This document shows positions 43,569 to 53,947 of a stretch of 64,000 bases of DNA, in pieces. A program made the translations under genes and the position numbers. The notes under the pieces are model-generated. The model was not told the DNA's origin and ran no database searches. It saw only the letters and a list, made by a program, of their open reading frames with translations. Source of the DNA: JADHMP01 sp964386915 (lineage in GTDB: Bacteria > Bacteroidota > Bacteroidia > Flavobacteriales > Flavobacteriaceae); NCBI GenBank assembly GCA_964386915.1, contig CAYLUQ010000008.1, positions 1 to 64,000 of the forward strand, in the 5' to 3' direction. The number at the start of each line of letters is the position of its first letter. Within the stretch, counting starts at the first letter, position 1.

Positions 43569-46500
43569 ATGAAAGGGACATTATCCATCATGTTGGTTTT
43601 AACTACTCTTTTATCATGCCAACCCGTTCCCCAAAAGCGGTTTGAATTGCGGCAAGATACTGCGCTGCAATTCCGCAATCAACTTGAATATACACAAGAT
43701 TTTAACCCCTATACCTACCGAAATTTTTACAACGGTGCCGGTGTAGCTCTGGGTGATATCAACAATGATGGTTTGCTCGATGTTTATTTCACGGGTAACT
43801 TAGTGGACAACAAACTTTTTCTCAACAAGGGCCAATGGCAATTTGAAGACATTACGGCTCAAGCCGGGGTGGCTTGCCCGGGAGTTTGGTCTACCGGAGC
43901 CACTTTTGCCGATGTGAACGGAGACGGTTTGCTAGACCTCTACGTTTGCAAATCGGGTAAACCCGGGGGTGAAAATCGTCATAATGAACTTTTTATCAAC
44001 CAAGGAGACCTCACGTTTCAAGAAGCGTCTAAAGAATATGGCTTGGATGTATTAGGCTTATCTGTTCATGCTGCCTTTTTTGACGCTGATCTTGATGGCG
44101 ACCTCGATTGTTATGTCCTGAACAATTCCCTGCGGTCTGTAGGGGGCTATGATCTAATTAAAGACCAACGTACTATTCCTGATCCAAACGGAGAAGGCAA
44201 TAAGTTTTTTGAAAATCAAGGAGGCAAATTTGTTGATGTTAGTCAAAAGAAAGGCATCTATACTAGCGCCATTGGTTTTGGACTGGGCATAACCCTGAGT
44301 GATTTTAATAATGATCGGTTTCCGGATCTGTATATTTCGAACGACTTTTTTGAGCGCGACTATTTTTATCTTAACACCGGTAACGGTTTTGAAGAAGCCC
44401 TTGAAGATTATTTTCAATCTACTGCCATGGGAGCTATGGGAGCTGATGCCGCCGATCTTAATAACGATTTGCTTGCCGATCTTTTCGTGACCGAAATGCT
44501 GCCGGCAACGCTCCAAAGACAAAAAACAAAAGCCAAATTTGATTCTTGGGACAAATATGCCCTAATGCTCAAAAATGGCTACACCACTCAATTTCCTCGA
44601 AACGCCCTACAGCGCAACATGGGCAAGGAAGGCTTTTTAGAGTTGAGTAGAGGGGCTGGTGTGGCTGCCACAGAATGGAGTTGGGCCTCTCTCATTTTTG
44701 ATATGGACAATGACAGCTACAGCGATATTTTTGTAGCCAATGGTATTTTTAAGGATTTGTTAGATCGAGATTATTTGGCTTATATGGCCAACGAAACTCA
44801 AGTTCAAAATCTTTTACAAGACAAGCAAAACGCCATCAAAAATCTTATTGATATAATGCCTTCAAAAGCAGTGCCCAACAGTGCCTTTCAAAACAAAGGC
44901 CATTTTATTTTTCAAGATAGAGCTCAAGAGTGGGGACTGGGAACCCCCAGTTTTAGTAATGGCAATGCCTATGGCGATTTGGACAACGATGGCGATTTAG
45001 ATCTAGTAGTAAACAATGTCAATATGGCGAGTTTTGTTTACGAAAACACCACGGATACCCTCACCAACAGAAGCATCTCTCTCCAACTTAAATCGAACTC
45101 TAAAAATACTTTTGCCATTGGTGCCAAAGCCATTATTTATTATGGAGAAGGTAAAAATCAGATGCGAGAACAATTTCCTTCGAGAGGATTTCAATCTTCC
45201 ATTGCCAATCGATTGCATTTTGGGTTAGGAAACACCCAATACATTGATAGTTTAGTTTTGCTCTGGCCCAATGGAGCAACAAGCACCTATGGTCAATTGA
45301 GCACCAATCAAGTGCATGAGTTTTGGGAACCCGAGGCAAATAGTAGTCCCAAAGTGCCCACTACTTCTCCTCCAAAACCAGTTGAAATTTTAGACTTTGT
45401 GCATCAAGAAAACAATTGGATAGACTTTAATAGAGAACGCCTCATTCCACAAATGTATCATAACGAAGGGCCAGCTCTGGCTACAGCAGACCTAAACGGT
45501 GATGCTATTGCTGATATTTTTGTGGGAGGAGCTAAAAATCAAAAGGCTGCCTTATTGCTTTCTCAAGCCAATGGGTTTCAAAAAATAACACTTCCCTTCG
45601 AAATAGACCAAGCTGCAGAAGATGTGGTGGCAGAATTTTTTGATGCCGATGCCGACGGCGATTTAGATCTTTATGTTGGAAGTGGTGGGCGTGCTTTCTC
45701 CCAGTTTTCAGCGAGTTTAGACGATCGTTTTTATGAAAACGTAGGTAAGGGTGCTTTTGAAAAAAGAAAATCGGCTTTCACTTTTGACAAACCTTTTCCC
45801 ACCGGAGGGGTTGCCGTTGGCGATTTTAATCAAGACGGAAGGCTAGATTTGATTTTGGGAGAACGCTTTGATCTTTCTGTATATGGTAAAAAAGGAAAGC
45901 TTCACCTTCTCCTAAACAATGGGGAGGGCCAATTTTTAGCGCAACAAAATGAACAATTAGAGGCTGTTGGTCTCATCACTCAACTTGCCGTTGCCGATAT
46001 AAATGCCGATGGCTGGCCAGACCTCATTGCTGCAGGCGAATGGATGCCTCTTAGCATTTGGATCAACCAGAAAGGTGTCCTTCAAAATAAAACCAAGGAA
46101 TATGGTCTAGCCAACACTAGCGGACTTTGGAACAGTGTGCTGGTGGAAGATTTAAACGGAGACAACAAACCAGATTTCTTGGCAGGCAATATGGGCACCA
46201 ATACCTTTTTTAAACCTGGCATGAAATTATATGTAAGCGATTTTGACCAAAACGGAAACCTTGAACCCATCATTTGCTTTTTAGAAAATGGGAAAGAGTA
46301 TCCTATAGCCGATAAAGATGAATTGATTGCCCAATTGCCCTATTTGAAAAAGCAGGCCTTAAAATATACCGATTATGCCCAAGCCTCCATAACCGACTTA
46401 TTTTCTAACACCCAATTGGCCGACGCAGAAGTGAGCCAGTTGCAAACTCTAGAAACTACACTCTATTTGAGCACCCCATCAGGGTATGAAAAAAAGGAAC

Positions 46501-46811
46501 TCCCTCCTGAAATTCAATATGCTCCAGTTTATGCCATGACTCATTTGTCCTCAGAAAACACAACGGAAGGAACCCTGTTTTTTGGTGGCAATCAATTTTT
46601 AGTGAAACCTCAGTTTGGGCGCTACGATGCCTCTCAAGGGTGGCAACTAGACTACCAACAAGAGAACGGAGAATGGACCTACAAACCTCCCAAAACTTTG
46701 GCCGTAAAAGGGCAGATAAGACAATTGGAAATTGTACCTTTAAAGGCCAAAAAAAAATTGCTTATTGGCCTAAATAATAGTGCTTTACAATGCTTGAGTT
46801 TAGATTTATAA
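43569..46811 (+). CDS. FG-GAP/VCBS-repeat ASPIC-domain lipoprotein, copy 1
   Basis: The ATG at 43569 (lipobox LLSC, C17; 1,080 residues) is chosen; an upstream TTG at 43515 would lie in the terminator. The N-terminal half (about 45-490) holds FG-GAP-type repeats with calcium loops such as DINNDGLLD, DVNGDGLLD, DADLDGDLD and DLDNDGDLD, forming a beta-propeller. An ASPIC/UnbV domain follows (about 530-580, RGFQSSIANRLHFGLG...WPNG). A second repeat set comes after it (DADADGDLDLYVG, DFNQDGRLDLILG, DINADGWPD). Predicted surface or periplasmic; ligand binding by propellers is typical, enzymatic activity is not shown. Similar in layout to the next two large genes. Confidence 0.88.
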   Translation: MKGTLSIMLVLTTLLSCQPVPQKRFELRQDTALQFRNQLEYTQDFNPYTYRNFYNGAGVALGDINNDGLLDVYFTGNLVDNKLFLNKGQWQFEDITAQAGVACPGVWSTGATFADVNGDGLLDLYVCKSGKPGGENRHNELFINQGDLTFQEASKEYGLDVLGLSVHAAFFDADLDGDLDCYVLNNSLRSVGGYDLIKDQRTIPDPNGEGNKFFENQGGKFVDVSQKKGIYTSAIGFGLGITLSDFNNDRFPDLYISNDFFERDYFYLNTGNGFEEALEDYFQSTAMGAMGADAADLNNDLLADLFVTEMLPATLQRQKTKAKFDSWDKYALMLKNGYTTQFPRNALQRNMGKEGFLELSRGAGVAATEWSWASLIFDMDNDSYSDIFVANGIFKDLLDRDYLAYMANETQVQNLLQDKQNAIKNLIDIMPSKAVPNSAFQNKGHFIFQDRAQEWGLGTPSFSNGNAYGDLDNDGDLDLVVNNVNMASFVYENTTDTLTNRSISLQLKSNSKNTFAIGAKAIIYYGEGKNQMREQFPSRGFQSSIANRLHFGLGNTQYIDSLVLLWPNGATSTYGQLSTNQVHEFWEPEANSSPKVPTTSPPKPVEILDFVHQENNWIDFNRERLIPQMYHNEGPALATADLNGDAIADIFVGGAKNQKAALLLSQANGFQKITLPFEIDQAAEDVVAEFFDADADGDLDLYVGSGGRAFSQFSASLDDRFYENVGKGAFEKRKSAFTFDKPFPTGGVAVGDFNQDGRLDLILGERFDLSVYGKKGKLHLLLNNGEGQFLAQQNEQLEAVGLITQLAVADINADGWPDLIAAGEWMPLSIWINQKGVLQNKTKEYGLANTSGLWNSVLVEDLNGDNKPDFLAGNMGTNTFFKPGMKLYVSDFDQNGNLEPIICFLENGKEYPIADKDELIAQLPYLKKQALKYTDYAQASITDLFSNTQLADAEVSQLQTLETTLYLSTPSGYEKKELPPEIQYAPVYAMTHLSSENTTEGTLFFGGNQFLVKPQFGRYDASQGWQLDYQQENGEWTYKPPKTLAVKGQIRQLEIVPLKAKKKLLIGLNNSALQCLSLDL

Positions 46812-46825
46812 AAAGTAAAAATGGC

Positions 46826-47401
46826 ATGAAAAAGCTTTGGTATATAGGGTCTGTTTTCATGATTATATTTTCCCTAAAGGGGTGTAAGTCTGATTATGAA
46901 AAAATGGTAGATCGTGAATTGGATCAAAACAAAAAAGTAGACTCTCTTTTTTTTAATTATCGTTTGGGCGCTTCCAAAGACGAGTATCATGAAAAAAGTT
47001 GGCAATTAAACCACAATAAAGTAGTGGTGCAAGGGCGCTCCTACCATTTCATGAAATATGTCTATCAGGATCCTTCTATGCCCAACAAGCAAAATGATTT
47101 CATTATGGAATATACCGGTAAGTTTAACGAAGACCGTAAACTTAACGGAATGGAAGTTATTTTTTCTCATAGGCTTTGGGTGCCTTGGAACAAAAACTAC
47201 CACGCTGAGCAATTATTGCCAAGAATTTTAGATTCCATAGAAAAATGGTATGGAGGAAATGCGTTTAAAAAATTTGAATTGGAAAACGATTCAATTCCTG
47301 CTGTCCATGTGAAAGTGGATGGCGATAGAAGATTTAGAGCATTTTGGAAAAACACCCAAGACGTTATCGTAAAAATTGATGATTTAAATGAAAACAATTA
47401 A
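46826..47401 (+). CDS. Small lipoprotein of unknown function within the FG-GAP array
   Basis: The ATG at 46826 gives a lipoprotein signal (MKKLWYIGSVFMIIFSLKGC, C20) and a 191-residue protein; the longer frame from 46790 would overlap the preceding gene. The mature part is mixed alpha/beta, rich in Lys, Asp and aromatic residues (KSWQLNHNKVVVQGRSYHF, HRLWVPWNKNYHAEQLLP). I do not recognise the family. It starts 15 bases after FG-GAP copy 1 and its end overlaps copy 2 by 14 bases, so it is cotranscribed and translationally coupled. Confidence 0.75.
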   Translation: MKKLWYIGSVFMIIFSLKGCKSDYEKMVDRELDQNKKVDSLFFNYRLGASKDEYHEKSWQLNHNKVVVQGRSYHFMKYVYQDPSMPNKQNDFIMEYTGKFNEDRKLNGMEVIFSHRLWVPWNKNYHAEQLLPRILDSIEKWYGGNAFKKFELENDSIPAVHVKVDGDRRFRAFWKNTQDVIVKIDDLNENN

Positions 47402-50400
47402 GCCCCTTCTGATCCCTTTCTATTGGCCAATGCTCCTAGGTGTTTTACTTTTTTGGAGTTGTAACAAGTCCGAAGAATCGCCCATTCCTTTTAAACTACT
47501 TTCAAGTGATCAAACCGGAATTGCTTTCTCAAATGACCTCAGCTATACCGATGATTTCAATGTCTACAAATACCGAAATTTCTATAATGGTGGAGGTATT
47601 GCCGTAGGCGATGTGAACAACGATGGCTTAGTGGATCTTTATTTTTCTGCCAACCAAAAGCCTAATGAGCTTTATCTCAATCAAGGCAATTTTACCTTTA
47701 AGCGCGTAACCGAAGAAGCAAAAGTGGCTGGCACTAAAGCTTGGTCAACCGGGGTGACCATGGTAGATGTCAATGCTGATGGCTGGTTAGATATTTATGT
47801 TTGCAACTCAGGCGATGTGGCCGGAGACAACAAGCAAAATGAACTCTTTATCAACAACCAAGACGGCACGTTTACCGAAGCTGCTGCCGAATATGGACTA
47901 GACGATCGAGGTTTTTCAACCCATGCTGTTTTTTTTGACTATGACAAAGACGGCGATTTAGATGTATATCTGCTAAACAATTCCTATCAAGCCATTGGCA
48001 GTTTTGATTTAAGACGCAACGAACGCCCCAAAAGAGACCAATTGGGTGGAGATAAATTAATGCGTAACGAAAACGGAAAATTTGTTGACGTTAGCGAAGA
48101 ATCAGGAATATATGGAAGTGTGATTGGCTTTGGCTTAGGGGTAACAGTGGGTGATGTGAACAACGACCATTGGGAAGATATTTTTATTTCAAACGATTTT
48201 TTTGAACGCGACTACCTCTACCTCAATCAGCAAAACGGGACTTTTAAAGAGGTGCTTACTCAGCAAATGAAATCTATTAGTGGTGCCTCCATGGGAGCCG
48301 ATATGGCAGATATTGATAATGATGGAGACAACGATATTTTTGTAACCGAAATGCTTCCTGTAGACTATCAACGGCTAAAATCGGTAACAACCTTTGAAGA
48401 TTGGAATCGGTATCAATACAATGTTAAAAATGGCTATCATCACCAGTTTACCCGCAATATGCTGCACCGCAATAACGCCAACGGCACCTTTAGTGAAGTG
48501 GGGCGTCTTGCCGGGGTAGAGGCCACCGACTGGAGTTGGGGCGCTTTGTTTTTCGACATGAATAACGATGGCCTAAAAGACCTCTTTGTGTCTAACGGAA
48601 TTTATAAAGACCTCACCGACCAAGACTATTTGCAATATATCTCCAATGAGGAAGTGGTCAACGCTCTAATGGAAGAAAACAAAGTCAATTTTGAAAAACT
48701 CATTGACATTATTCCCTCCGAAAAAGTGCCTAATCAAGCTTTCATTAACCGGGGAAACGCACTTTTTGAGCCCGCTCAACATTTAGGTTTAAACACTCCA
48801 AGCTTTTCAAATGGTTCGGTATATACTGATTTGGATAATGATGGAGACCTAGATCTAGTAGTTAACAATGTGAATATGGAGGCTTTTGTTTATGAAAATC
48901 AACAGCCCAAAACCAACAACTATTTACAACTTGAATTAAGAGGAGCAAATCAAAACACCTTTGCTTTGGGCACACAAATTTTGGTAGCCACCCCCAAAGA
49001 TACACTCTATGTTGAGCAACAACCCGCACGTGGTTTTCAATCGAGTGTGGATCCAAGATTGCACATAGGCTTGGGAGAGGCTACAGAAGTTACCCTCACA
49101 ATAAATTGGCCATTGGGCAAAAGAACGGTTTTAGAAAATATTAGTAGTAATCAAAAATTGGTTGTTGTAGAAGATGAAGTACTCGCCACAGCATCACTTG
49201 CAAAACTTCAAAAAAACAAATTATTTCAAGCTGTTTTAGACCAACCGTTGCTATATAAACACCAAGAAGCTAATTTTGTTGATTTTCACCGAGAACGACT
49301 CATGTATCATATGTGTAGCACTGAAGGCCCCGTGACAGCTCAAGGCGATATCAATGGAGACGGAAGGGAAGATTTAATCATTCCAGGGCCTAAAAACCAA
49401 GCTACCCAAATTTTTCTTAACTCAGAACGAGGCATGCTTCCCCTCAATCAAAGCGATTTAGAAAAAGAGGCGCGTGCAGAACACACCGAAACACTTTTGT
49501 TTGATGCCGATCAAGATGGTGATTTAGACCTCTATTTAGCTTCTGGAAGTATTGAATTAAGTGCATTTTCAGACTTTCTTTATGACCGACTTTATTTTAA
49601 TGATGGAAAAGGAAACTTTTCGATGTCCTCACAAAAATTTCCTTCGGCAGAATTTCCTATCAGCACGGGCTGTGTTAAAGCTGCCGACATTGATAAGGAT
49701 GGTGACCTCGATTTGTTTGTGGGCGAACGCATTAAAATTGGAAACTATGGCCAAGCAGGTTCAGGCTATATACTGCAAAACGATGGGCAAGGACATTTTA
49801 AAGATATTACCGCTGAATATGCTCCAGATTTAATTTCGTTGGGGATGTTAACAGACGCCCTGTTTCAGGATTGGGATCAAGATGGTGACCCCGATTTAGT
49901 CGTGACAGGGGAGTTTATGGGCTTGGAAATTTTTGAAAATAAAGAGGGTCGTTTTGCTCGTTTGGCCAACAATCCACTTGCTGACCTTAGAGGTTGGTGG
50001 AATACCCTACACCTTTTTGATGTAGACCAAGATGGTGATTTGGATATCTTAGCAGGCAATCACGGGTTCAATTCTCGTTTTAAGGCAACACCCGCTCAAC
50101 CCATCAAATTATACCTCAACGATTTTGATCGAAATGGCTCTCTAGAAGGCATTTTGACCTTTACAAATGATGAAGATCGCGATATGCCCTTTGCTTTGCG
50201 CCACACTTTAATTGATCAAATTAAAAGTCTTAAAAAGAAATTTCCGAACTATCAAACCTTTAAAAACGCCGATATCAATCAAATTTTTACCTCCGCAGAA
50301 CAAGAAGGAATGCAGGTTCTAGAAGCCAATACATTGGCCACTACCTTGTTTGTAAACCAAGGTGGATTTGCGTTTGAGGCTCTGCCACTTCCACAAGAAG

Positions 50401-50684
50401 CGCAACTCAGTCCCACCTTTGCTATTGCCCACCACGATTTTGATGGCGATGGCGATGCCGATGTTGTTTTAGGAGGAAATTTATATCGAGTCAAACCAGA
50501 GGTTGGCATTTATGATGCCAGCCACGGCCTCTATCTTGAAAATCAAGAGGGAGCTTTAACCCTAACGGCTCATGCACAAGACTTTTTTGTTGAAGGAGAG
50601 GTGAGAGACATCAAAATCATTGACGATATTGTGTATGTTTTTCGCTCTAATGAAAGTGTGGCCCTCTTAAAACCACAAAAATGA
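47388..50684 (+). CDS. FG-GAP/VCBS-repeat ASPIC-domain lipoprotein, copy 2
   Basis: A 1,098-residue lipoprotein (lipobox FWSC, C25), paralogous to copy 1 over its whole length: the same RNFYNGGG opening, WSTGVTMVDVNADGWLD, ASMGADMADIDNDGDND and LDNDGDLDLVVNNVN blocks. ASPIC/UnbV lies near 540-580 (RGFQSSVDPRLHIGLG), and the second repeat set begins at DINGDGREDLIIPG. The calcium loops are mostly intact. It overlaps the small lipoprotein gene by 14 bases and copy 3 by 4 bases (ATGA). Function unknown; probably a surface or periplasmic binding protein of the same uptake unit. Confidence 0.88.
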   Translation: MKTIKPLLIPFYWPMLLGVLLFWSCNKSEESPIPFKLLSSDQTGIAFSNDLSYTDDFNVYKYRNFYNGGGIAVGDVNNDGLVDLYFSANQKPNELYLNQGNFTFKRVTEEAKVAGTKAWSTGVTMVDVNADGWLDIYVCNSGDVAGDNKQNELFINNQDGTFTEAAAEYGLDDRGFSTHAVFFDYDKDGDLDVYLLNNSYQAIGSFDLRRNERPKRDQLGGDKLMRNENGKFVDVSEESGIYGSVIGFGLGVTVGDVNNDHWEDIFISNDFFERDYLYLNQQNGTFKEVLTQQMKSISGASMGADMADIDNDGDNDIFVTEMLPVDYQRLKSVTTFEDWNRYQYNVKNGYHHQFTRNMLHRNNANGTFSEVGRLAGVEATDWSWGALFFDMNNDGLKDLFVSNGIYKDLTDQDYLQYISNEEVVNALMEENKVNFEKLIDIIPSEKVPNQAFINRGNALFEPAQHLGLNTPSFSNGSVYTDLDNDGDLDLVVNNVNMEAFVYENQQPKTNNYLQLELRGANQNTFALGTQILVATPKDTLYVEQQPARGFQSSVDPRLHIGLGEATEVTLTINWPLGKRTVLENISSNQKLVVVEDEVLATASLAKLQKNKLFQAVLDQPLLYKHQEANFVDFHRERLMYHMCSTEGPVTAQGDINGDGREDLIIPGPKNQATQIFLNSERGMLPLNQSDLEKEARAEHTETLLFDADQDGDLDLYLASGSIELSAFSDFLYDRLYFNDGKGNFSMSSQKFPSAEFPISTGCVKAADIDKDGDLDLFVGERIKIGNYGQAGSGYILQNDGQGHFKDITAEYAPDLISLGMLTDALFQDWDQDGDPDLVVTGEFMGLEIFENKEGRFARLANNPLADLRGWWNTLHLFDVDQDGDLDILAGNHGFNSRFKATPAQPIKLYLNDFDRNGSLEGILTFTNDEDRDMPFALRHTLIDQIKSLKKKFPNYQTFKNADINQIFTSAEQEGMQVLEANTLATTLFVNQGGFAFEALPLPQEAQLSPTFAIAHHDFDGDGDADVVLGGNLYRVKPEVGIYDASHGLYLENQEGALTLTAHAQDFFVEGEVRDIKIIDDIVYVFRSNESVALLKPQK

Positions 50685-53600
50685 TGTATAAAAAAAGTTG
50701 GCTTTTATTTTTATTGCCCTTTTGGGCTTGCCAAACCAATTCTGAAGCTCCCATAGAAAATCCTAATTTTAACATGAAGGTGCTGGCTCCAGAAGTTTCC
50801 GGAATTGCCTTTGCAAACCAACTAACCGACACCCCCTCACTCAATATTATTGAATATCTATACTACTACAACGGAGGTGGTGTGAGCGTGGGTGATATAA
50901 ACAATGATGGACTAGACGATCTTTATTTTGCATCAAACCAATTGCCCGATAAGCTCTATTTGAATTTAGGAGGAATGAAATTTAAAGACATTTCTGAAGC
51001 GGCTGGGCTCAACCAAGAACCTTCATGGTCCACGGGCGTTAGCATGCAAGACGTGAACAACGACGGCTTATTGGATATTTATGTGTGTAAGGTTGGTCAA
51101 TTCAACAACCTTCAAGCCCACAATGAACTCTACCTCAACAACGGCAACCTTACCTTTACAGAAGTGGCCGCCAATGTTCAATTAGACTTTTCAGGTTTTT
51201 CAACCCAAGCTGCTTTTCTAGATTATGATCAAGACGGTGACTTAGATGTTTATATATTAAACCATAATATTCATACTGTTAGAAGCTATGGAAATACCAA
51301 AGCAAGATCCATTCCTGATGAAAGGGCCGGCGATCGGTTTTTTGAAAACAAACTGAATGAAACGGGCGTTTTTGAAGATGTAACCAACAAGGCCGGAATC
51401 TACAGTAGCGCCCTCGGTTATGGCTTGGCTGTGGGCATTTCAGATTTTAATAATGATGGGTGGCCTGATATTTATGTGGGTAACGATTTTCACGAAAACG
51501 ACTACCTCTATCTCAATCAAGGGGATAAAACTTTTGTTGAGGCAATTGCCTCTGCCACCAACCACACTTCAAGATTCACCATGGGGGTTGACATTGCCGA
51601 TATGAATAATGATGGTCATTTGGACTTTTTCACCACAGATATGTTGCCCTATGACCCTGAAATTTTACTTAAATCGGGAGGTGAAGATCCAGACCAAGTG
51701 GTTCGCATTAAAGAGCGTTATGGATTTCGACCTCAATTTGCCCGAAACCATCTACAAATCAACAAGGGCGATAACACTTTTTCTGACCTAGCCCTACAAA
51801 CCCAAACTTTTGCTACCGATTGGAGTTGGGGCGTTCTTTTAGCCGATTTTGACAACGATGGATGGAATGATATTTTTATTCCCAACGGCATAGTAAAAAG
51901 ACCCAATGACTTGGATTATATCAACTATTTGAGCAACACCAACTTTAGTCAGTTTGAGCAAACCCAAAAAGACCAAGCCAGAGAAAAAATCATTCAAGAA
52001 ATGCCCACTCTGGAAATTCCCAACCTTCTGATTCAAAACAAAGGCAATTTGCGTTTTGAGGCAGTAGAAAAATCGGCTGTGGGCACACCAGGATATACCA
52101 CCGGAGCAGCCTATAGTGATTTAGACAACGATGGAGATTTAGATTTGGTATTAAACAATATTAATGCTCCTGCTCAAATACTAGAAAATAATACCAATCA
52201 AAATAAAGGGTTAACCCTCCTTTTAAAAGGAGACGAAAACAACACCAATGTGCTAGGTACCAAATTGTATTTTTATGCCAATAACCAAATCAATGCCCAA
52301 GAACACCAAACCGTAAAAGGATTTCAATCTTCTTCTAGTGCTAAAATTCATTTTGGCCTAGCTGCCAAACAATCCATAGACTCCCTGCTCATTGTTTGGC
52401 CCAATGGAACCCAACAAATAGTTAAAGATTTTCCAACTCAAACCCTTACGCTGACTTTGCCCAAGGAAGGCCATGTCTATGCTGTTGAAAAAGAAGCTAG
52501 AGAGGCGTTTGAACGATCAATTTTCCCCTATCGACATAGAGAAAACAGCTATTATGACGAAGACAAAGAACAACTAATTCCTGAACGCCTTTCGCAAGAA
52601 GGACCTGCGGTTTTATATGCTGATTTTAATCAAGACAACATCAAAGATTTTTTTATAGGGGGTGCTAGTCAGCAACCCGCTCAAATTTTGTTGGGCAACC
52701 CCCAAGGTGGTTTTGAAAATGTTTTTGTACCCGATTTTGAACGCGATCGCGGGTTTGAAGATGTAGCTGTTGCTTCCCTTGATATTGATCGAGACGGCGA
52801 TTTAGATTTATATGTAGGCAGTGGAGGTAATGAGGTTATTTCGCCCAACCCCATGTATGAAGACCGAATTTATGTCAACGATGGTAAAGGAATCTTTAGA
52901 CGAGCGCCCATTTCTCTCCCACAAACCAATACGGGTTGTGTGGCCATAGCCGACTTTGATAATGACACCAATCCAGATTATTTTATTGGCAGTAGAAATA
53001 TTACGGGAGCATATGGGCTAACGCCCAAAAGTTTCATTGTGCAAAATGAGGCTGGTAGAGCTATGAAAATTTTAGACCGTCAACAATGGGGCATGATTAC
53101 CGATGCTCAATGGGCCGATTTGAATCAAGATGGCTTTTTAGATTTGGTGTTGGTGGGGGACTGGATGCCCATTACTGTTTTGATTAACAAAGCGGGCAAA
53201 AGCTTCGAAAATCAAACTAAAGCCTATGGTTTAGAACAAACACAAGGGCTGTGGAATACCCTAGAAATAGCCGATTTCAATCAAGATGGCTTATTGGATA
53301 TAGTGGCAGGCAATGCCGGGACCAATGGAAAATGGCAAGCAAATCCCAAACAGCCAATCCGACTCTACTTAGATGATTTTGACAACAACCAACAAGCCGA
53401 CCCCATCATTTTTTATGCCTACGGCAAAAGCTATATTCCATTTGCCACCAAAAACAAACTCACAGCCCAATTGCCCGGAATTAAAAAAAGATTTCCAACC
53501 TATAGCACCTTTTCTCAAGTGTCTAATGTTGAAACCCTTTTGGGAAAAGCTGAAAAAGAGATCTTACAAATCAAGCAAATAGTAGAGCTGCGCTCCATGC

Positions 53601-53935
53601 TTTTTCTCCAACAAGAGAGTGGTTCTTTTGAAGGAAAACCACTTCCTACAGAAGCCCAACTTAGTAGTATTGAAGACTTTAGTTTTAATCCAACTACAGG
53701 AACTTTAGCCTTTGTGGGAAATAGCACTAGTTATGTTGCAGAACTCGGTCCAAGTTTATCTAATCCGGGAGGGCTCTTTACACAATTCGAGTCTGGTGCG
53801 CAAAATTTTAAGGGATATAAGCGGTTTCCCTTACCTTTGAATACGGTGGCGAAAGAAATTGTTCAACTTGATGGGGGCAATTTTGTGGTTATTACCAATA
53901 ATAATGATTCTTATCTGCTAAAACCAAATGAATAA
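50681..53935 (+). CDS. FG-GAP/VCBS-repeat ASPIC-domain lipoprotein, copy 3
   Basis: A 1,084-residue lipoprotein (lipobox FWAC, C17), the most divergent of the three: the opening is YLYYYNGGG rather than RNFYNGGG. It keeps the calcium loops (DINNDGLDD, DVNNDGLLD, DYDQDGDLD, DFNNDGWPD, DLDNDGDLD), an ASPIC block (KGFQSSSSAKIHFGLA, about 545-580) and the second repeat set (DIDRDGDLDLYVG, DLNQDGFLD, DFNQDGLLDIVAG). ATGA overlap with copy 2 and a 12-base gap to the haloperoxidase-like gene place it in the same operon. Confidence 0.88.
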   Translation: MMYKKSWLLFLLPFWACQTNSEAPIENPNFNMKVLAPEVSGIAFANQLTDTPSLNIIEYLYYYNGGGVSVGDINNDGLDDLYFASNQLPDKLYLNLGGMKFKDISEAAGLNQEPSWSTGVSMQDVNNDGLLDIYVCKVGQFNNLQAHNELYLNNGNLTFTEVAANVQLDFSGFSTQAAFLDYDQDGDLDVYILNHNIHTVRSYGNTKARSIPDERAGDRFFENKLNETGVFEDVTNKAGIYSSALGYGLAVGISDFNNDGWPDIYVGNDFHENDYLYLNQGDKTFVEAIASATNHTSRFTMGVDIADMNNDGHLDFFTTDMLPYDPEILLKSGGEDPDQVVRIKERYGFRPQFARNHLQINKGDNTFSDLALQTQTFATDWSWGVLLADFDNDGWNDIFIPNGIVKRPNDLDYINYLSNTNFSQFEQTQKDQAREKIIQEMPTLEIPNLLIQNKGNLRFEAVEKSAVGTPGYTTGAAYSDLDNDGDLDLVLNNINAPAQILENNTNQNKGLTLLLKGDENNTNVLGTKLYFYANNQINAQEHQTVKGFQSSSSAKIHFGLAAKQSIDSLLIVWPNGTQQIVKDFPTQTLTLTLPKEGHVYAVEKEAREAFERSIFPYRHRENSYYDEDKEQLIPERLSQEGPAVLYADFNQDNIKDFFIGGASQQPAQILLGNPQGGFENVFVPDFERDRGFEDVAVASLDIDRDGDLDLYVGSGGNEVISPNPMYEDRIYVNDGKGIFRRAPISLPQTNTGCVAIADFDNDTNPDYFIGSRNITGAYGLTPKSFIVQNEAGRAMKILDRQQWGMITDAQWADLNQDGFLDLVLVGDWMPITVLINKAGKSFENQTKAYGLEQTQGLWNTLEIADFNQDGLLDIVAGNAGTNGKWQANPKQPIRLYLDDFDNNQQADPIIFYAYGKSYIPFATKNKLTAQLPGIKKRFPTYSTFSQVSNVETLLGKAEKEILQIKQIVELRSMLFLQQESGSFEGKPLPTEAQLSSIEDFSFNPTTGTLAFVGNSTSYVAELGPSLSNPGGLFTQFESGAQNFKGYKRFPLPLNTVAKEIVQLDGGNFVVITNNNDSYLLKPNE

Positions 53936-53947
53936 ATCTCCATTCTT

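Noticed and set aside
44154..44522. A 122-codon minus-strand ORF in FG-GAP copy 1
   Set aside because: Similar antisense frames appear at the repeated Asp-rich motifs in copy 2 (48189-48371), so it is a by-product of the calcium-loop codons.
43569..53935. T9SS cargo status of the FG-GAP proteins
   Set aside because: They have lipoprotein signals and no C-terminal sorting domain could be seen at their ends.
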